This document shows, one piece after another, positions 53,901 to 62,235 of a DNA stretch of 64,000 bases. This DNA comes from Hyalangium versicolor. Its GTDB lineage: Bacteria > Myxococcota > Myxococcia > Myxococcales > Myxococcaceae. The position numbers and the translations under genes are program-made. A model generated the notes under the pieces. That model saw only the letters and a list, made by a program, of their open reading frames with translations. It ran no database searches and was not told the origin of the DNA. Where the stretch lies: NCBI RefSeq assembly GCF_020103695.1, contig NZ_JAHXBF010000007.1, positions 1-64,000 on the forward strand, in the 5' to 3' direction. Within the stretch, counting starts at the first letter, position 1. Each line of letters begins with the position of its first letter.

Positions 53901-54668
53901 GTCTTCCGCACCCTGTCCAGCCTCCTCTTCCAGAACGTGAACGTGCGGATACCCGAGTCGGGGATCTCCGTCGAAGCGCTCGATGGCAACGTGCCGCTGA
54001 CCGAGGACGTGGAGCTCGCCGAGGGCAAGATGCGGCTGCTGAGCGACATCGACCTGAACCCGTATCCGCTGGTGCGTTTCGCCGACCAGCATCCCCTGCT
54101 CTCGCGCAGCGGCTACATCTCCGCGGGCAGCATCGTCACGCCGTACATCTCCATCGCCCCTCTGGCCGGAAACCTGTCCATCCACCAGAACGTGTTCTCC
54201 ATGAGCCAGCTGGAGATGGGAGTCCGGGGAGGACGCATCACCGGGCAGTGCATGCTGGACTGGCAAGGGGCCCACTCCACCCTGGAGGCCCGAGTACGGG
54301 CGACCGGAGTGAAGTCGTCCCGGGGCGAGCCCTTCGACGGCAATGCCGCCGTGCTCATCTCCGGCAAGGACCGCAGCGTCAACGGACGCGCGGAGATCCT
54401 TCGAATCGGCAACCGCCACCTGCTCGACCTGCTCGATCTCGAGGATCCGCACCACGCCGATCCCGCCACCAACCGCGTCCGCTACGCGTTGAGGGTGGGC
54501 TACCCGGAGCACGTGCGAGTCAACTTCAACCACGGCTTCGGCAGCCTGAGCATCACCATGGGCGGCCTGGCCAGGCTGCTGAGCATCGACGAGATCCGGG
54601 GCATTCCCATGGGCCCCATCGTCGACCGCGTCGTCCACTCATTGAACCCTCCGGAGGCCACGCCGTGA
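50982..54668 (+). CDS. YdbH/AsmA-like envelope-spanning protein
   Basis: 1228 aa from the ATG at 50982. A single N-terminal transmembrane helix (about 18-42) is followed by an AsmA-type start (WLKQRIVSRVEAATGLQL) and a very long beta-rich region with repeating strand patterns, ending in a short C-terminal helix (GIPMGPIVDRVVHSL). Length, order and neighbours suit YdbH, one of the AsmA-like proteins thought to carry phospholipids from the inner to the outer membrane. A lipoprotein resembling the YnbE/YdbL partners overlaps its stop by 4 nt, which strengthens the assignment. Confidence 0.75.
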   Translation: MDSPGAGRARRRLARIIASVLLGLVVALALILIAVVVTLHHLDSPWLKQRIVSRVEAATGLQLDYQVARIAVLSGLRLEGLVVRTPPPFQSIAPELLRVGMLEAQWSPGELLSKLPRVERVTVRDVALAWVADDAGPTSLSGVMGPAAPEPPPVAAPLGTSQQLAAFLASAPPFGRIEVSGVSLSYVRVRNGEVIERWALRGLAAELEAKHQTDGWKLFANAGRTDQPLPLEVNREGAAIPPALAQLELALSAEAGASAARAKVDLDVTRQTFDTRFTLRPLLHGTASATFDGEKRHTTLELDRTQLTDSAEVQARLVLPDAADVPPVVTRALADVDLGRLLQAIPADWRPFSIERGSVHLDAQDVTLSAMPQLGAQGKLGLEVDLATLRLARDELRVALGSGHVSCVATPDPQKGLSAQLSWELQGLDVKGTTALLVPKASGELKGQQLRPDPSSLIQVAGDVTLSGMVDVLDVRASGLRATAERLGLHLQAPLAGEPPFALQADVPVKKLQVSTADGREVIQGPVHLKIDASQTFPQWDDPKLSRARTHLELDVGGMHASADATKGTDEVAYTLAVQTPDLVAARPFIPELIAARIPWKNLGVNLSSTGKATALFSASPRLEHRTELRLQRPGWDDVSASNVAAVLSSRGDVWRHQGELDLQVEGLRAGENDLGAQHQLLTVDLDRRKPSLRLGLTSQAGLKLSLDAALAFDRKARALRADVKGDLPSIETLSPFLAKAQVPKELDASKLALGVELHGTLLGVITDIAADGTPSLAPDPLHTGNFEGTAVVDARGLRWRQEALSINLPALHWQVDSHAEGPRRTVRSQVTVEKLGVGMNDRRLSVADISSDTTATFTDKWETEESELKHLLKVRSLEQKPPLPYPVQDLAWSFSARGTPFGIIRVPDLQLSNPGTSTQLKAQGWIDLSESRRRLAVRGELTQDLARLAQPGFIESSGKVMVDFRVASPDLVVFRTLSSLLFQNVNVRIPESGISVEALDGNVPLTEDVELAEGKMRLLSDIDLNPYPLVRFADQHPLLSRSGYISAGSIVTPYISIAPLAGNLSIHQNVFSMSQLEMGVRGGRITGQCMLDWQGAHSTLEARVRATGVKSSRGEPFDGNAAVLISGKDRSVNGRAEILRIGNRHLLDLLDLEDPHHADPATNRVRYALRVGYPEHVRVNFNHGFGSLSITMGGLARLLSIDEIRGIPMGPIVDRVVHSLNPPEATP

Positions 54669-55207
54669 AACACCCCGGATTGCTGCTGCTTGCCGCCCTC
54701 GCCGCTCCCGGGTGCATCCGCGCCCCGGAGATCGTCATGGTCGATCGCGCGACGGCACTCGAACAACAGGCCTCGGGCTCATTCAAAGACGTAGAGCAGC
54801 GTCTGGCTCGCGCGGGCATGAGCCCGACGCCCGTGCCGCTCACGCCCAACCAGTTGGAGGATCTGGGTATGCAGCCCACGCCGCTGGTCGAGAACATGGG
54901 CAGGACGCAGGCGGACCGCATTGACGATCTGCTGCGGCGCCACTGCGTGGGTGAAGGGCGGGACGGGCTGCTGAAGTTGGACAGCAAGCGCCGCTGCCAG
55001 ACGGGGCGCATGTCGGCCGACGATGTCGCCCTGGTGGACCGGGTGAACCGGGCCCGGCTGCAACTGTGGCAGTGGATGCGGACGGTCCGCCCCGGCGTGC
55101 CCGAAGAGTCGCTGCGCCGGAGCTGGCAACAGGTCCACGCGCAGGGAGTGGTCTGCGGCGGCTGGGTGGAAGCCGATGACGGCACCTGGGGAGAGAAGAA
55201 GTGCTGA
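54665..55207 (+). CDS. Lipoprotein resembling YnbE/YdbL (DUF1318)
   Basis: 180 aa from a GTG at 54665 that overlaps the previous stop (GTGA). Lipobox APGC (Cys17) leads into IRAPEIVMVDRATALEQQASG, like the short outer-membrane lipoprotein YnbE. The C-terminal half (VDRVNRARLQLWQWM, QVHAQGVVCGGWVEADDGTW) resembles DUF1318/YdbL. In enteric bacteria these are separate genes next to ydbH; here they appear joined. It should act at the outer-membrane end of the bridge. Confidence 0.68.
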   Translation: MKHPGLLLLAALAAPGCIRAPEIVMVDRATALEQQASGSFKDVEQRLARAGMSPTPVPLTPNQLEDLGMQPTPLVENMGRTQADRIDDLLRRHCVGEGRDGLLKLDSKRRCQTGRMSADDVALVDRVNRARLQLWQWMRTVRPGVPEESLRRSWQQVHAQGVVCGGWVEADDGTWGEKKC

Positions 55208-58200
55208 CGCTCCGGAGAGGGTGCTGCCTCATGGCCCTGGTCGCCCTCATCGCGGGCGTCGCCTGGGCGCAGGATGATGAGAACGATGGAGGCCTGCGCA
55301 CGCCCTCACGGCTCACCGTGGGCGTGGGAGATCAATTCCTGGGGCAGCTGACGCCCGATGAAAAGACGCTGCTCTTCGTGTCCAACCGGAACATCGCGAC
55401 CGAGATCTACATCCAGGATCTGGAAGGAGGCCGCGAGCACCGCCTCTTCGACGAAGGCGCCGACGTGACGTGGCCTCGGGTCAGCCCCGACGGCAAGCAC
55501 CTGCTCTACATCTCGTTCCGAAACCAGGCCAGCGGCCAACTGTGTGTCCGGGATCTGCCAGGTGGGGAGGGCCGCCGCTGCCTCGAGGAAGAGGCCAGCG
55601 CGCTGCAGGCTGAATGGATCGATGCCTCGCATGTCGCGCTGGTGAGCCGGGCAACCATCCAGGGAGATCTGAAGTTGTCGCGCATCTCCCTGGAGCGCGA
55701 GTGGAACGTGAGTTCCTTGCTTGAGCGCAACCTGACCAGTCCCACCCTCTCTCCGGATGGGCGCTGGCTGGTGTACGTCCCGGTCGAACGCTCCGTGCAA
55801 CAGGTGGGCCCCGGATTCGCCGCGCGCGCCGCACCCCACCTGGAAGCAGTCCGGCTGGACCGCCCTGGCTCGGTCCCCATCCCCCTGGCGCTCGATCTCC
55901 CGGGGCAGACCGGCCAGCCGGTGTTCTCGCGGGATGGGCGCTTCCTGTACGTGGTGCAGTTCTTCACGGACTCCAACGAGGACGGGGTGATCGACGCCAG
56001 TGACAGCGGAATGCTGTTCCGGGTGCCCTTCGCCTCCGAGCGGGACGATGCTCCCGAGCTGGCCGCCGCTTCCAGTCCTGACCAGCTCACCAGCGCGGCC
56101 TGGAGCTGCGAGTACCCGGCGCCCGCGGCCTCGTCACTCCTGACGACCTGCTCGCGCGATCACTCGCTGGATGTGTATCAGCTGCCGTTGGACGGACAGG
56201 TTCCCAGCGATTGGGACGTGCCTCGCCTCACCGAGGAGTTGGGAATGGTGGGCAGGCGCGCGGATGAACTCCTGCTCTACCGCCACCGCCTGCTGCTCGA
56301 GGAACGGCCCAAGCCCCGCCGCCTGCTGATGATGCGCCTGAGCCGGCTCCACCTGGCCTTCGAGGACTTCGAAGCGGCGGAGTTCTACGCCCGCCACATG
56401 TCCTTGGTGAACGATCCCGCCACTGCCGGGCTCTCGGAGCCACTGCGAATCCTCATCGATCACCGGCGTGACATGAAGGAGCGCGAGCACGGCCGCATGG
56501 TGGACGAGCAGGGGGAGACCGAGCAGCAGCGCATGGCGGCGCTGGATCCCGCCGCCGCTCCCAGCCCGCCTTCCGCCGTCTTCCGACACGTGGTGCGCAG
56601 CGAGCTGGCGATGTCCGCGGGCGACTTCACGCAGGCGCGACAGGAGCTGGAGGCGGCCCAGGTGACCGACACCACGCCGCGCGGGGTGCTGGAGGCCTAT
56701 TTCGATCAAGCGGACGCGCTGTACCGCCAACTCGATGACCGGAAGGCGCTGGTCGAAACCGCGCGCCTCTTCTCGATGAACAAGGCCTTCAAAGACGACG
56801 ATCAGCTCGACTTCGCTCGCGCCGCCGTCCGGGCCCTGTACCGGGGCCGCCCCTACGACGAGGCGGATGCCGCCATGGCCCAGGCGCTCGCCACGGCCCC
56901 TGCTGGCTCGGCTTATGCGTTTGCCTTGGAGCTGGGCCGGCACGTCAACGCGTTGCACGAAGAGCGTCCCCCCCGCCCTGTCCGGGATGCGTTGATCGCG
57001 TTCTACCACCAGCAGAAGGATCCCCTCCGCCGGCGCGCCCTGGTGCAAGACGCCGTCGAGCGCGCGTCGAACCTCGGCGCTGACGGCGTGCTGGAAGCAT
57101 TGGCGACGGTGTACGTCGACGACGCCCCGGCCGGCACCGAAGAGCGCCGCCGGGCCGAACGGTTGTACCGGCGCGCGCTGATGGGCCGCGGCTACCGCCG
57201 GTTGGGGAGGCAGCGCCAGGACGAAGCCCGTGCCGACTTCGATCTCGTGACGCAACGGACGGGCTCGCTGGAGAGCGCTGTCGAATCCATCAACCTGCGG
57301 CTGCGGGCCGGTGCCAGCCCGGAAGTGGTGGAGAAGGAGGTGACCACCACCTCCGCGAAGATGGCCAAACCGCTCGCGCACTTCGTGAAGGCCTACGTCA
57401 TGGCGCGCCAGCTCCCCAAGCTGGAGGATGACCGCGCCCACGCCGAGGCGGTAGCGGCGGCCGTGAAGGAGCTGCGTTCATCGTGGCAGGAGCTCAAGAA
57501 CCAGCGCGCGGTGCACGCCCTCTCTGGCGCCATCCAGCACGAGGACTTCCTGCGCAGCCACGATCCCGCCGCCGCCGAGCGTGCCAACCGGCACTACATG
57601 ATTGCCCTGGACCTGGTGCGCACCAACATCCGCTACCGGGCAATGATCCTCGGCGCGCTGGGAATGCTGCACACGCAGGTGGGCAACTACCACATCGCCC
57701 TGGGCTACCTCGATCAGCGGGACAAGTTTCCCTATGTGGACAACGCGGCGGGACTGGCGGTGTCCCTGGCCCGTGCCCGGTCGCTCCTGCACGTTGGCCG
57801 CGAAGAGGAGGCAGCGAAGGCGGCCGATCAAGCCCTGACCATGGTGGACGCCGCACCGAAGTTGGCCCGTTTCGTCCCCCTGGTCCTTGACCGAGCAGCG
57901 CTCTACAACCTTGCCGCGGGCCGGTTCGAGCGTGCGTTGGCGCTCTACAATCGCGAGATGTTCACCGTGGAATCGGCTCCCCGAGACACGGAAGGGCTGC
58001 GCAACCGGTTGGTGGTGAGGCTGGCCCGCTGCGCCGCCGAACTGGGAGCAAATCAGCCACAGCGGGCGCTGGAGGACCTGGACAGCGTGGACCGAGATCT
58101 GGCCACTCCCGCCGTGCAGGCCACGCTGATCTGGCCACACGCCACGCCCCGGCACGTTCAGCGCTCCTACCGCATCATCGCCGCGGGGCTGCGCGCCAAC

Positions 58201-58671
58201 GCGGAGACCCGGCTCGGGAACATGGACGCCGCGGCACGCGCACTGGAACAGCGACGCGAGCTGTTCCTGGAGCAGCTCGCCGAATCGGACCGCGATGAAG
58301 ACATCAGCGCCGTGACGCTGGCGGAGATGCGGCTGGCCGAGAATGCCGTGGACCGCCGAGACCCGGCGCAGGCAGCCCGCTGGCTGGGGCAGGCCATCGC
58401 GCACGCCGACACCCTTCTCGAGCGCACGCAGGTACCGGTCGATGCCAATCAGCTGGATGTGCTCTGGTTCACGGCGCAGTTGCACTCGGAGGGGAGCACA
58501 CCGATGCCCTTCGACGTGCCCAAGAGGCTGGGCCAGGCGCAGCGCTCGCTCATCGACCAGCGCGATCCCTCCTGGCGTTCCTATCTGGCGTGGTTCGAGA
58601 TCTACCTGGCGCTCGGGGCCCACCCGCCCACCGAGGTCCGGGACGCGCTGCTGCTGCCGCCCCAGCCGTAG
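55201..58671 (+). CDS. Periplasmic PD40 (TolB-like) propeller and TPR protein
   Basis: 1156 aa from a GTG at 55201 that overlaps the lipoprotein gene by 7 nt. A signal peptide ends about residue 23 (GVAWA). Residues about 40-335 are a TolB/WD40-like beta-propeller (PDEKTLLFVSNRN, SPDGKHLLYISF, SPDGRWLVYVP). Residues about 370-1150 are helical with many TPR-like pairs. Propeller plus TPR suggests a scaffold that binds proteins at the envelope; being coupled to the YdbH/YdbL-like pair it may be a partner of that lipid bridge in myxobacteria. The gene ends only 3 nt from the convergent TetR gene. Confidence 0.75.
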   Translation: MLTLRRGCCLMALVALIAGVAWAQDDENDGGLRTPSRLTVGVGDQFLGQLTPDEKTLLFVSNRNIATEIYIQDLEGGREHRLFDEGADVTWPRVSPDGKHLLYISFRNQASGQLCVRDLPGGEGRRCLEEEASALQAEWIDASHVALVSRATIQGDLKLSRISLEREWNVSSLLERNLTSPTLSPDGRWLVYVPVERSVQQVGPGFAARAAPHLEAVRLDRPGSVPIPLALDLPGQTGQPVFSRDGRFLYVVQFFTDSNEDGVIDASDSGMLFRVPFASERDDAPELAAASSPDQLTSAAWSCEYPAPAASSLLTTCSRDHSLDVYQLPLDGQVPSDWDVPRLTEELGMVGRRADELLLYRHRLLLEERPKPRRLLMMRLSRLHLAFEDFEAAEFYARHMSLVNDPATAGLSEPLRILIDHRRDMKEREHGRMVDEQGETEQQRMAALDPAAAPSPPSAVFRHVVRSELAMSAGDFTQARQELEAAQVTDTTPRGVLEAYFDQADALYRQLDDRKALVETARLFSMNKAFKDDDQLDFARAAVRALYRGRPYDEADAAMAQALATAPAGSAYAFALELGRHVNALHEERPPRPVRDALIAFYHQQKDPLRRRALVQDAVERASNLGADGVLEALATVYVDDAPAGTEERRRAERLYRRALMGRGYRRLGRQRQDEARADFDLVTQRTGSLESAVESINLRLRAGASPEVVEKEVTTTSAKMAKPLAHFVKAYVMARQLPKLEDDRAHAEAVAAAVKELRSSWQELKNQRAVHALSGAIQHEDFLRSHDPAAAERANRHYMIALDLVRTNIRYRAMILGALGMLHTQVGNYHIALGYLDQRDKFPYVDNAAGLAVSLARARSLLHVGREEEAAKAADQALTMVDAAPKLARFVPLVLDRAALYNLAAGRFERALALYNREMFTVESAPRDTEGLRNRLVVRLARCAAELGANQPQRALEDLDSVDRDLATPAVQATLIWPHATPRHVQRSYRIIAAGLRANAETRLGNMDAAARALEQRRELFLEQLAESDRDEDISAVTLAEMRLAENAVDRRDPAQAARWLGQAIAHADTLLERTQVPVDANQLDVLWFTAQLHSEGSTPMPFDVPKRLGQAQRSLIDQRDPSWRSYLAWFEIYLALGAHPPTEVRDALLLPPQP

Positions 58672-58674
58672 CGC

Positions 58675-59292
58675 TCAGGCTGGGACGTATTCCAGGTAGC
58701 CGAAGACAGCCCGGCTGACGCGTTCGACGAGTGCCACGAGATTGCGCTCGCCGCGCTCTCCCGCGGCGTCGACGATGGCTCTCGCGATGGCCAGGAGATC
58801 TTCCGCTGCGAAGGAGGTTCGAGGCACCGCCGCCATGTCCGGCGCGTCGAGGCACCATTGGACAGTGATGGCGAGTTGCTCCCCCACGCTCTGCAGTTCC
58901 TGGCTGACAGGCAGGCGGCGCTCCTCCAGATCCAGGAGCCGCGCCAGGGCCGGACGTCGAAACTGATAGGCGACGGCGGCCTCGATCAACCGCTGGAGAC
59001 CCTTGCGCCCACGGCGCTCCGTACGGATGGCGGCGACTTCCTCCAGGAGCGAACTCGTCTCCCGAAGGATCAGCGCTTTGGTGATCGCGTCCTTGTTGGG
59101 GAAGTACTGATACAGCGACCCGATGCTGATGCCGGCACGCTGGGCCACGGCGTTGGTCGTATAGCCCTCGAAGCCCTCTGTTTCCAGAATGCGAGCCGCT
59201 GCCTCCAGCACGGCGGCGACAGTCGCCTCCGAGCGCTTCTGGCCAGGTTTCTTCCTCGGGTTGATCGTATGGGCAGGACGGCGCGCGGCCAT
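58675..59292 (-). CDS. TetR/AcrR-family regulator
   Basis: 205 aa. The HTH lies at about 25-72 (VLEAAARILETEGFEGYTTNAVAQRAGISIGSLYQYFPNK split across the window of the domain), with an all-helical ligand domain after it. Basic residues (RKKPGQKRSE) precede the HTH. It is divergent by 76 nt from the inositol-phosphatase-like gene, and an inverted repeat lies between, so it probably represses that gene and itself. Confidence 0.88.
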   Translation of the reverse strand: MAARRPAHTINPRKKPGQKRSEATVAAVLEAAARILETEGFEGYTTNAVAQRAGISIGSLYQYFPNKDAITKALILRETSSLLEEVAAIRTERRGRKGLQRLIEAAVAYQFRRPALARLLDLEERRLPVSQELQSVGEQLAITVQWCLDAPDMAAVPRTSFAAEDLLAIARAIVDAAGERGERNLVALVERVSRAVFGYLEYVPA

Positions 59293-59312
59293 GGGCGGAA
59301 AGCGAGTAGCGA

Positions 59313-59332
59313 ATGTGAGCGAATGCTCGCAT
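59313..59332. promoter_or_regulatory. TetR operator candidate
   Basis: ATGTGAGC-N4-GCTCGCAT is a 20-nt inverted repeat with one mismatch, in the gap between the divergent TetR gene (start 59292) and the phosphatase-like gene (start 59369). Size and place suit a TetR dimer. Confidence 0.55.
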
Positions 59333-59368
59333 CTTATCCGCAGCCATTGACGGTCTCAAGAGGGACAC

Positions 59369-60172
59369 ATGCCAACGCTCGCGGATGATGAAACATTGAT
59401 GCACACCACTGTGGCCGCCGTCCAAGCTGCGGGTCGCCACCTGAAGAACCGATTCTCCTTCGACGCGCGTCCGGGAAGCCGGGACGCCATTCTCGCCGCG
59501 CTCCAGGCAAACGATGTGGAGTCGCTGGGCATCCTGCGCCGGTTGCTCACAGAGGCACGTCCAGGGGCGGGATGGGTGGAGGATGAACTGGAGACGGGGG
59601 CACTGCCTCCAGGCGAGTGGTGGGTCATCGATCCCGTGGAGGGCAACATCAATCACATCCACGGGATGCCCAACTGGTGTGTCACGGCGACGCTGGTGCG
59701 CGACAACATCCCGGTGCTGACAGGGGTGTACCTGCCGATGACTGGCCATACATACACCGCGGTCCGGGGCGGCGGGGCCTATCTCGACGGAGTGAGACTG
59801 CACGCCTCCGGGAAGACGAAGCTGGACGCGGCCCTTGTGGGAACGGGTCAGGCCATGCCGGGAGAGGACCGTGACACCTACCGCCGCATCGGCCAGTCCG
59901 TCACCGCGATGCTGGAGAGTGCTCTGGTCCAGCACGTGTCCGTGCCCGCAACCCTGCAGCTCATCCACATCGCCGATGGGCGGATGGATGTCTTCTGGCA
60001 ATACTCCCAGGTCCGTTCCGGACTGCTGGCGGGTGCCCTGCTGGTCGAGGAGGCTGGCGGCAGGATCACCGACACCCATGGCCGCCCCTGGAGTCTGACG
60101 AGCGCTGATTTCCTGGCTGCCGCGCCCAGCCTCCACAGCGCAGCGGTCAACGTGCTGTCCGCCATCGCCTGA
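59369..60172 (+). CDS. Inositol-monophosphatase-family protein with altered metal site
   Basis: 267 aa. Overall order matches the Mg-dependent IMPase/SuhB/CysQ family: a Glu-rich first motif (GWVEDELE), the central motif WWVIDPVEGNINHIHG (about 85-99) and a final AGALLVEEAGGRI. Two key positions differ: the canonical DPxDGTxN is Asp88-Pro-Val-Glu91-Gly-Asn, and the Trp-Asp of WDxAAG is replaced by Ser-Gly. Activity as a phosphatase is therefore uncertain; a shifted metal site or a non-catalytic role are possible. It is controlled, by inference, by the divergent TetR gene. Confidence 0.8.
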   Translation: MPTLADDETLMHTTVAAVQAAGRHLKNRFSFDARPGSRDAILAALQANDVESLGILRRLLTEARPGAGWVEDELETGALPPGEWWVIDPVEGNINHIHGMPNWCVTATLVRDNIPVLTGVYLPMTGHTYTAVRGGGAYLDGVRLHASGKTKLDAALVGTGQAMPGEDRDTYRRIGQSVTAMLESALVQHVSVPATLQLIHIADGRMDVFWQYSQVRSGLLAGALLVEEAGGRITDTHGRPWSLTSADFLAAAPSLHSAAVNVLSAIA

Positions 60173-60423
60173 CCCAATGGAGTCGTGCCCCGGGCGTGTC
60201 GCGAACACGCGGCCGCGTAGTCCCGCCACGCGGGTCCGGGAGCCAGCGACTCCACCGCTGCCCTGCTGGCCGCGAATGGGCTGAATCATTCCACGGCGTT
60301 GCCGCGATGGCGGCCCTTGGCCAGGGCTCTTCGCGGCCGCGCGCCAGGTGAAAACTCGCTGGCACGCCCCGTGCTCAAGACGGCGCCCAGGAGGACGAGC
60401 GCATCCGGTCGTCCTCGCAGGGA

Positions 60424-62235
60424 ATGGACGCCATGTCACCGCACCTTGGGACCCACGACTTCATCGAAGAGACACGGGCGAAACCCGGCAGAGCCCTTCT
60501 CCGAGGGGAGGCGCAGGCTGCCCTCGATCGAGCAGACGGGACAGCGCGGGTTCAAGAGGAGCTCGTCGAGCCCGAGCACATCCAGCGAGCCCTCATGACA
60601 GCAGCCTCCCTGGGCGGACGGGGACTCCTGCGCCGGGGCGGACGGGTAGCGCGCCTGGTGCTGGAGCATGTCGACCTTTCCTCCGGGTGCCTCCACTGGA
60701 GGTGCGCTGTCCCCGCCGAGAGAGGAGATTCGCTCGCATGCGAGGCCGAGGTGGCGGGCTACAACTCCGTCTATCGCATGCGCCTGCAGGAGGGCACCTG
60801 GGAGAAGGACCAGCTCAGGACGCCGCTGCCGGAGCGCCTCCTGCGCATCCGCCACCGTGCCCACCGGCGTGTTGCGCCGCCGCCCGCCACCCGCATCCAC
60901 CTGCCGCTCCCCACCTGGCCCGGGCAAGAGTGCGAAGTACTCGATGTCTCTTTCGGAGGGCTGGGAGTGCGGCTCCTGCCCGGGGAGAAACTCGAGCCAG
61001 GCACAGTGCTGCCCTCCAGCACGCTCGTCACCGAGGACGGAGCGCCCATCCACCTGCGCGCAGAGATCCGCCACGTGTCGGTCACTGCGGTGGGGACGAG
61101 TGTCTGCGGCCTGCGGGTCGAGCCGCTCACCGGCCTGGACATGAACCGCTGGAGGGAGCTCGTCACACGCTCGCTCTGCCCCACCACTCGGACCGATGGA
61201 AGCCTGGTGGAGCCGCTGTGGCAGCTCTTCATCGACTCAGGCTACTTCAGCCTCGCCAGCCACTCGGCGGAAGGGTTCGAGGACCTGCGCACGAGCTTCG
61301 TCGACCTGGGACGGCGTGCCGCGCACCTGCCACACCTCATGTGCCTGACGGCATGGCCCTCCTCGCGTGGCGTGGAGGGGACGCTCGCCATCATGAAGCC
61401 GTACCGCGCCACGTGGCTGATTCACCAGTTGGCGAAACGGCCGGGAAGCTCTCCGCCACCGGGCTCCACGGCAGGAGTCCTCCGGGATCTCTACGTCCGA
61501 ACGGTAGAGCACGCGCAGAGCGACCCTGGCTTCCAGTGGCTGGGGGCCTACATCGAGAGCACCGTGCCTTTCATCCACCGCGCGCACAGCGGCTTCGCGC
61601 GGCGCATGGCCGACACGGACCGGACACTGCTGCTCCCCGTGCGGATGGTGGACGTCTCCAGCACCGAGATGAGCGGAGCGCTCCCAGTAGGCATGACGCT
61701 CGGTCCGGCAACGCCGGGTGAGCTGAAGCTGCTCGCGAGCCAAATCGCCCGCCTGCGCCCCGCCAGCTACATCGAAGCCTTGGATTTGAGCCTGGAGTCC
61801 CTGGACCTGGCGGCTGCTGCCGGAGCGTGGCGCGAGGCCGGACTGGAGCGGGAGCGTCACATCCTGGTCGCACGCCGCCGGGGCCGGCCCGTCGCGGCGG
61901 CGGTGATGGAGGTGGGCCAGCGCGGGGCCAATCCCTTCCGCCTGCTGGATGCCATGCGCCTGTTTCCCCTGGCTCCCGAGGAGCAGGAGGCCCACCAGGC
62001 CCTGCTGAACGCAGCGCGCGGTTGGTACTCCCGCCGGGGCCGCGACACCTTCGTTCTCATGGAGGAGGAAGGGCTCGGCCGCCACATCCCGGCAGTCCCA
62101 GCGGGAGACGTGCACGGCGGCGCGCAGCCGTACCTCTGGCTCATCTCCGCTGAGCTCGTCCCCGAGTTTCTGGAGCACATCCACATGCAGACGGCAGGCC
62201 GTCTGCCCACCCTCTCAGAAAAGGAGCTGTCATGA
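60424..62235 (+). CDS. PilZ-domain c-di-GMP receptor with a large C-terminal domain
   Basis: 603 aa from the ATG at 60424 (ATG 60433 is possible). Residues about 50-135 look like a YcgR-type N-domain. Residues about 138-250 are a PilZ domain with both c-di-GMP motifs intact: Arg145-x3-Arg149 (RAHRR) and Asp174-Val-Ser-Phe-Gly-Gly179. Residues about 260-595 are mixed alpha/beta and resemble a GNAT-like fold (RERHILVARRRGRPVAAAVMEV), with no certain family. The last 4 nt overlap the next gene, so c-di-GMP may control the coupled diiron-type protein. The 250-nt leader holds nothing I can identify. Confidence 0.8.
   Translation: MDAMSPHLGTHDFIEETRAKPGRALLRGEAQAALDRADGTARVQEELVEPEHIQRALMTAASLGGRGLLRRGGRVARLVLEHVDLSSGCLHWRCAVPAERGDSLACEAEVAGYNSVYRMRLQEGTWEKDQLRTPLPERLLRIRHRAHRRVAPPPATRIHLPLPTWPGQECEVLDVSFGGLGVRLLPGEKLEPGTVLPSSTLVTEDGAPIHLRAEIRHVSVTAVGTSVCGLRVEPLTGLDMNRWRELVTRSLCPTTRTDGSLVEPLWQLFIDSGYFSLASHSAEGFEDLRTSFVDLGRRAAHLPHLMCLTAWPSSRGVEGTLAIMKPYRATWLIHQLAKRPGSSPPPGSTAGVLRDLYVRTVEHAQSDPGFQWLGAYIESTVPFIHRAHSGFARRMADTDRTLLLPVRMVDVSSTEMSGALPVGMTLGPATPGELKLLASQIARLRPASYIEALDLSLESLDLAAAAGAWREAGLERERHILVARRRGRPVAAAVMEVGQRGANPFRLLDAMRLFPLAPEEQEAHQALLNAARGWYSRRGRDTFVLMEEEGLGRHIPAVPAGDVHGGAQPYLWLISAELVPEFLEHIHMQTAGRLPTLSEKELS

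Noticed and set aside
51978..54638. 886-aa open frame antisense to the YdbH-like gene
   Set aside because: Shadow composition, no signal or motif, and the plus strand is in a coupled operon.
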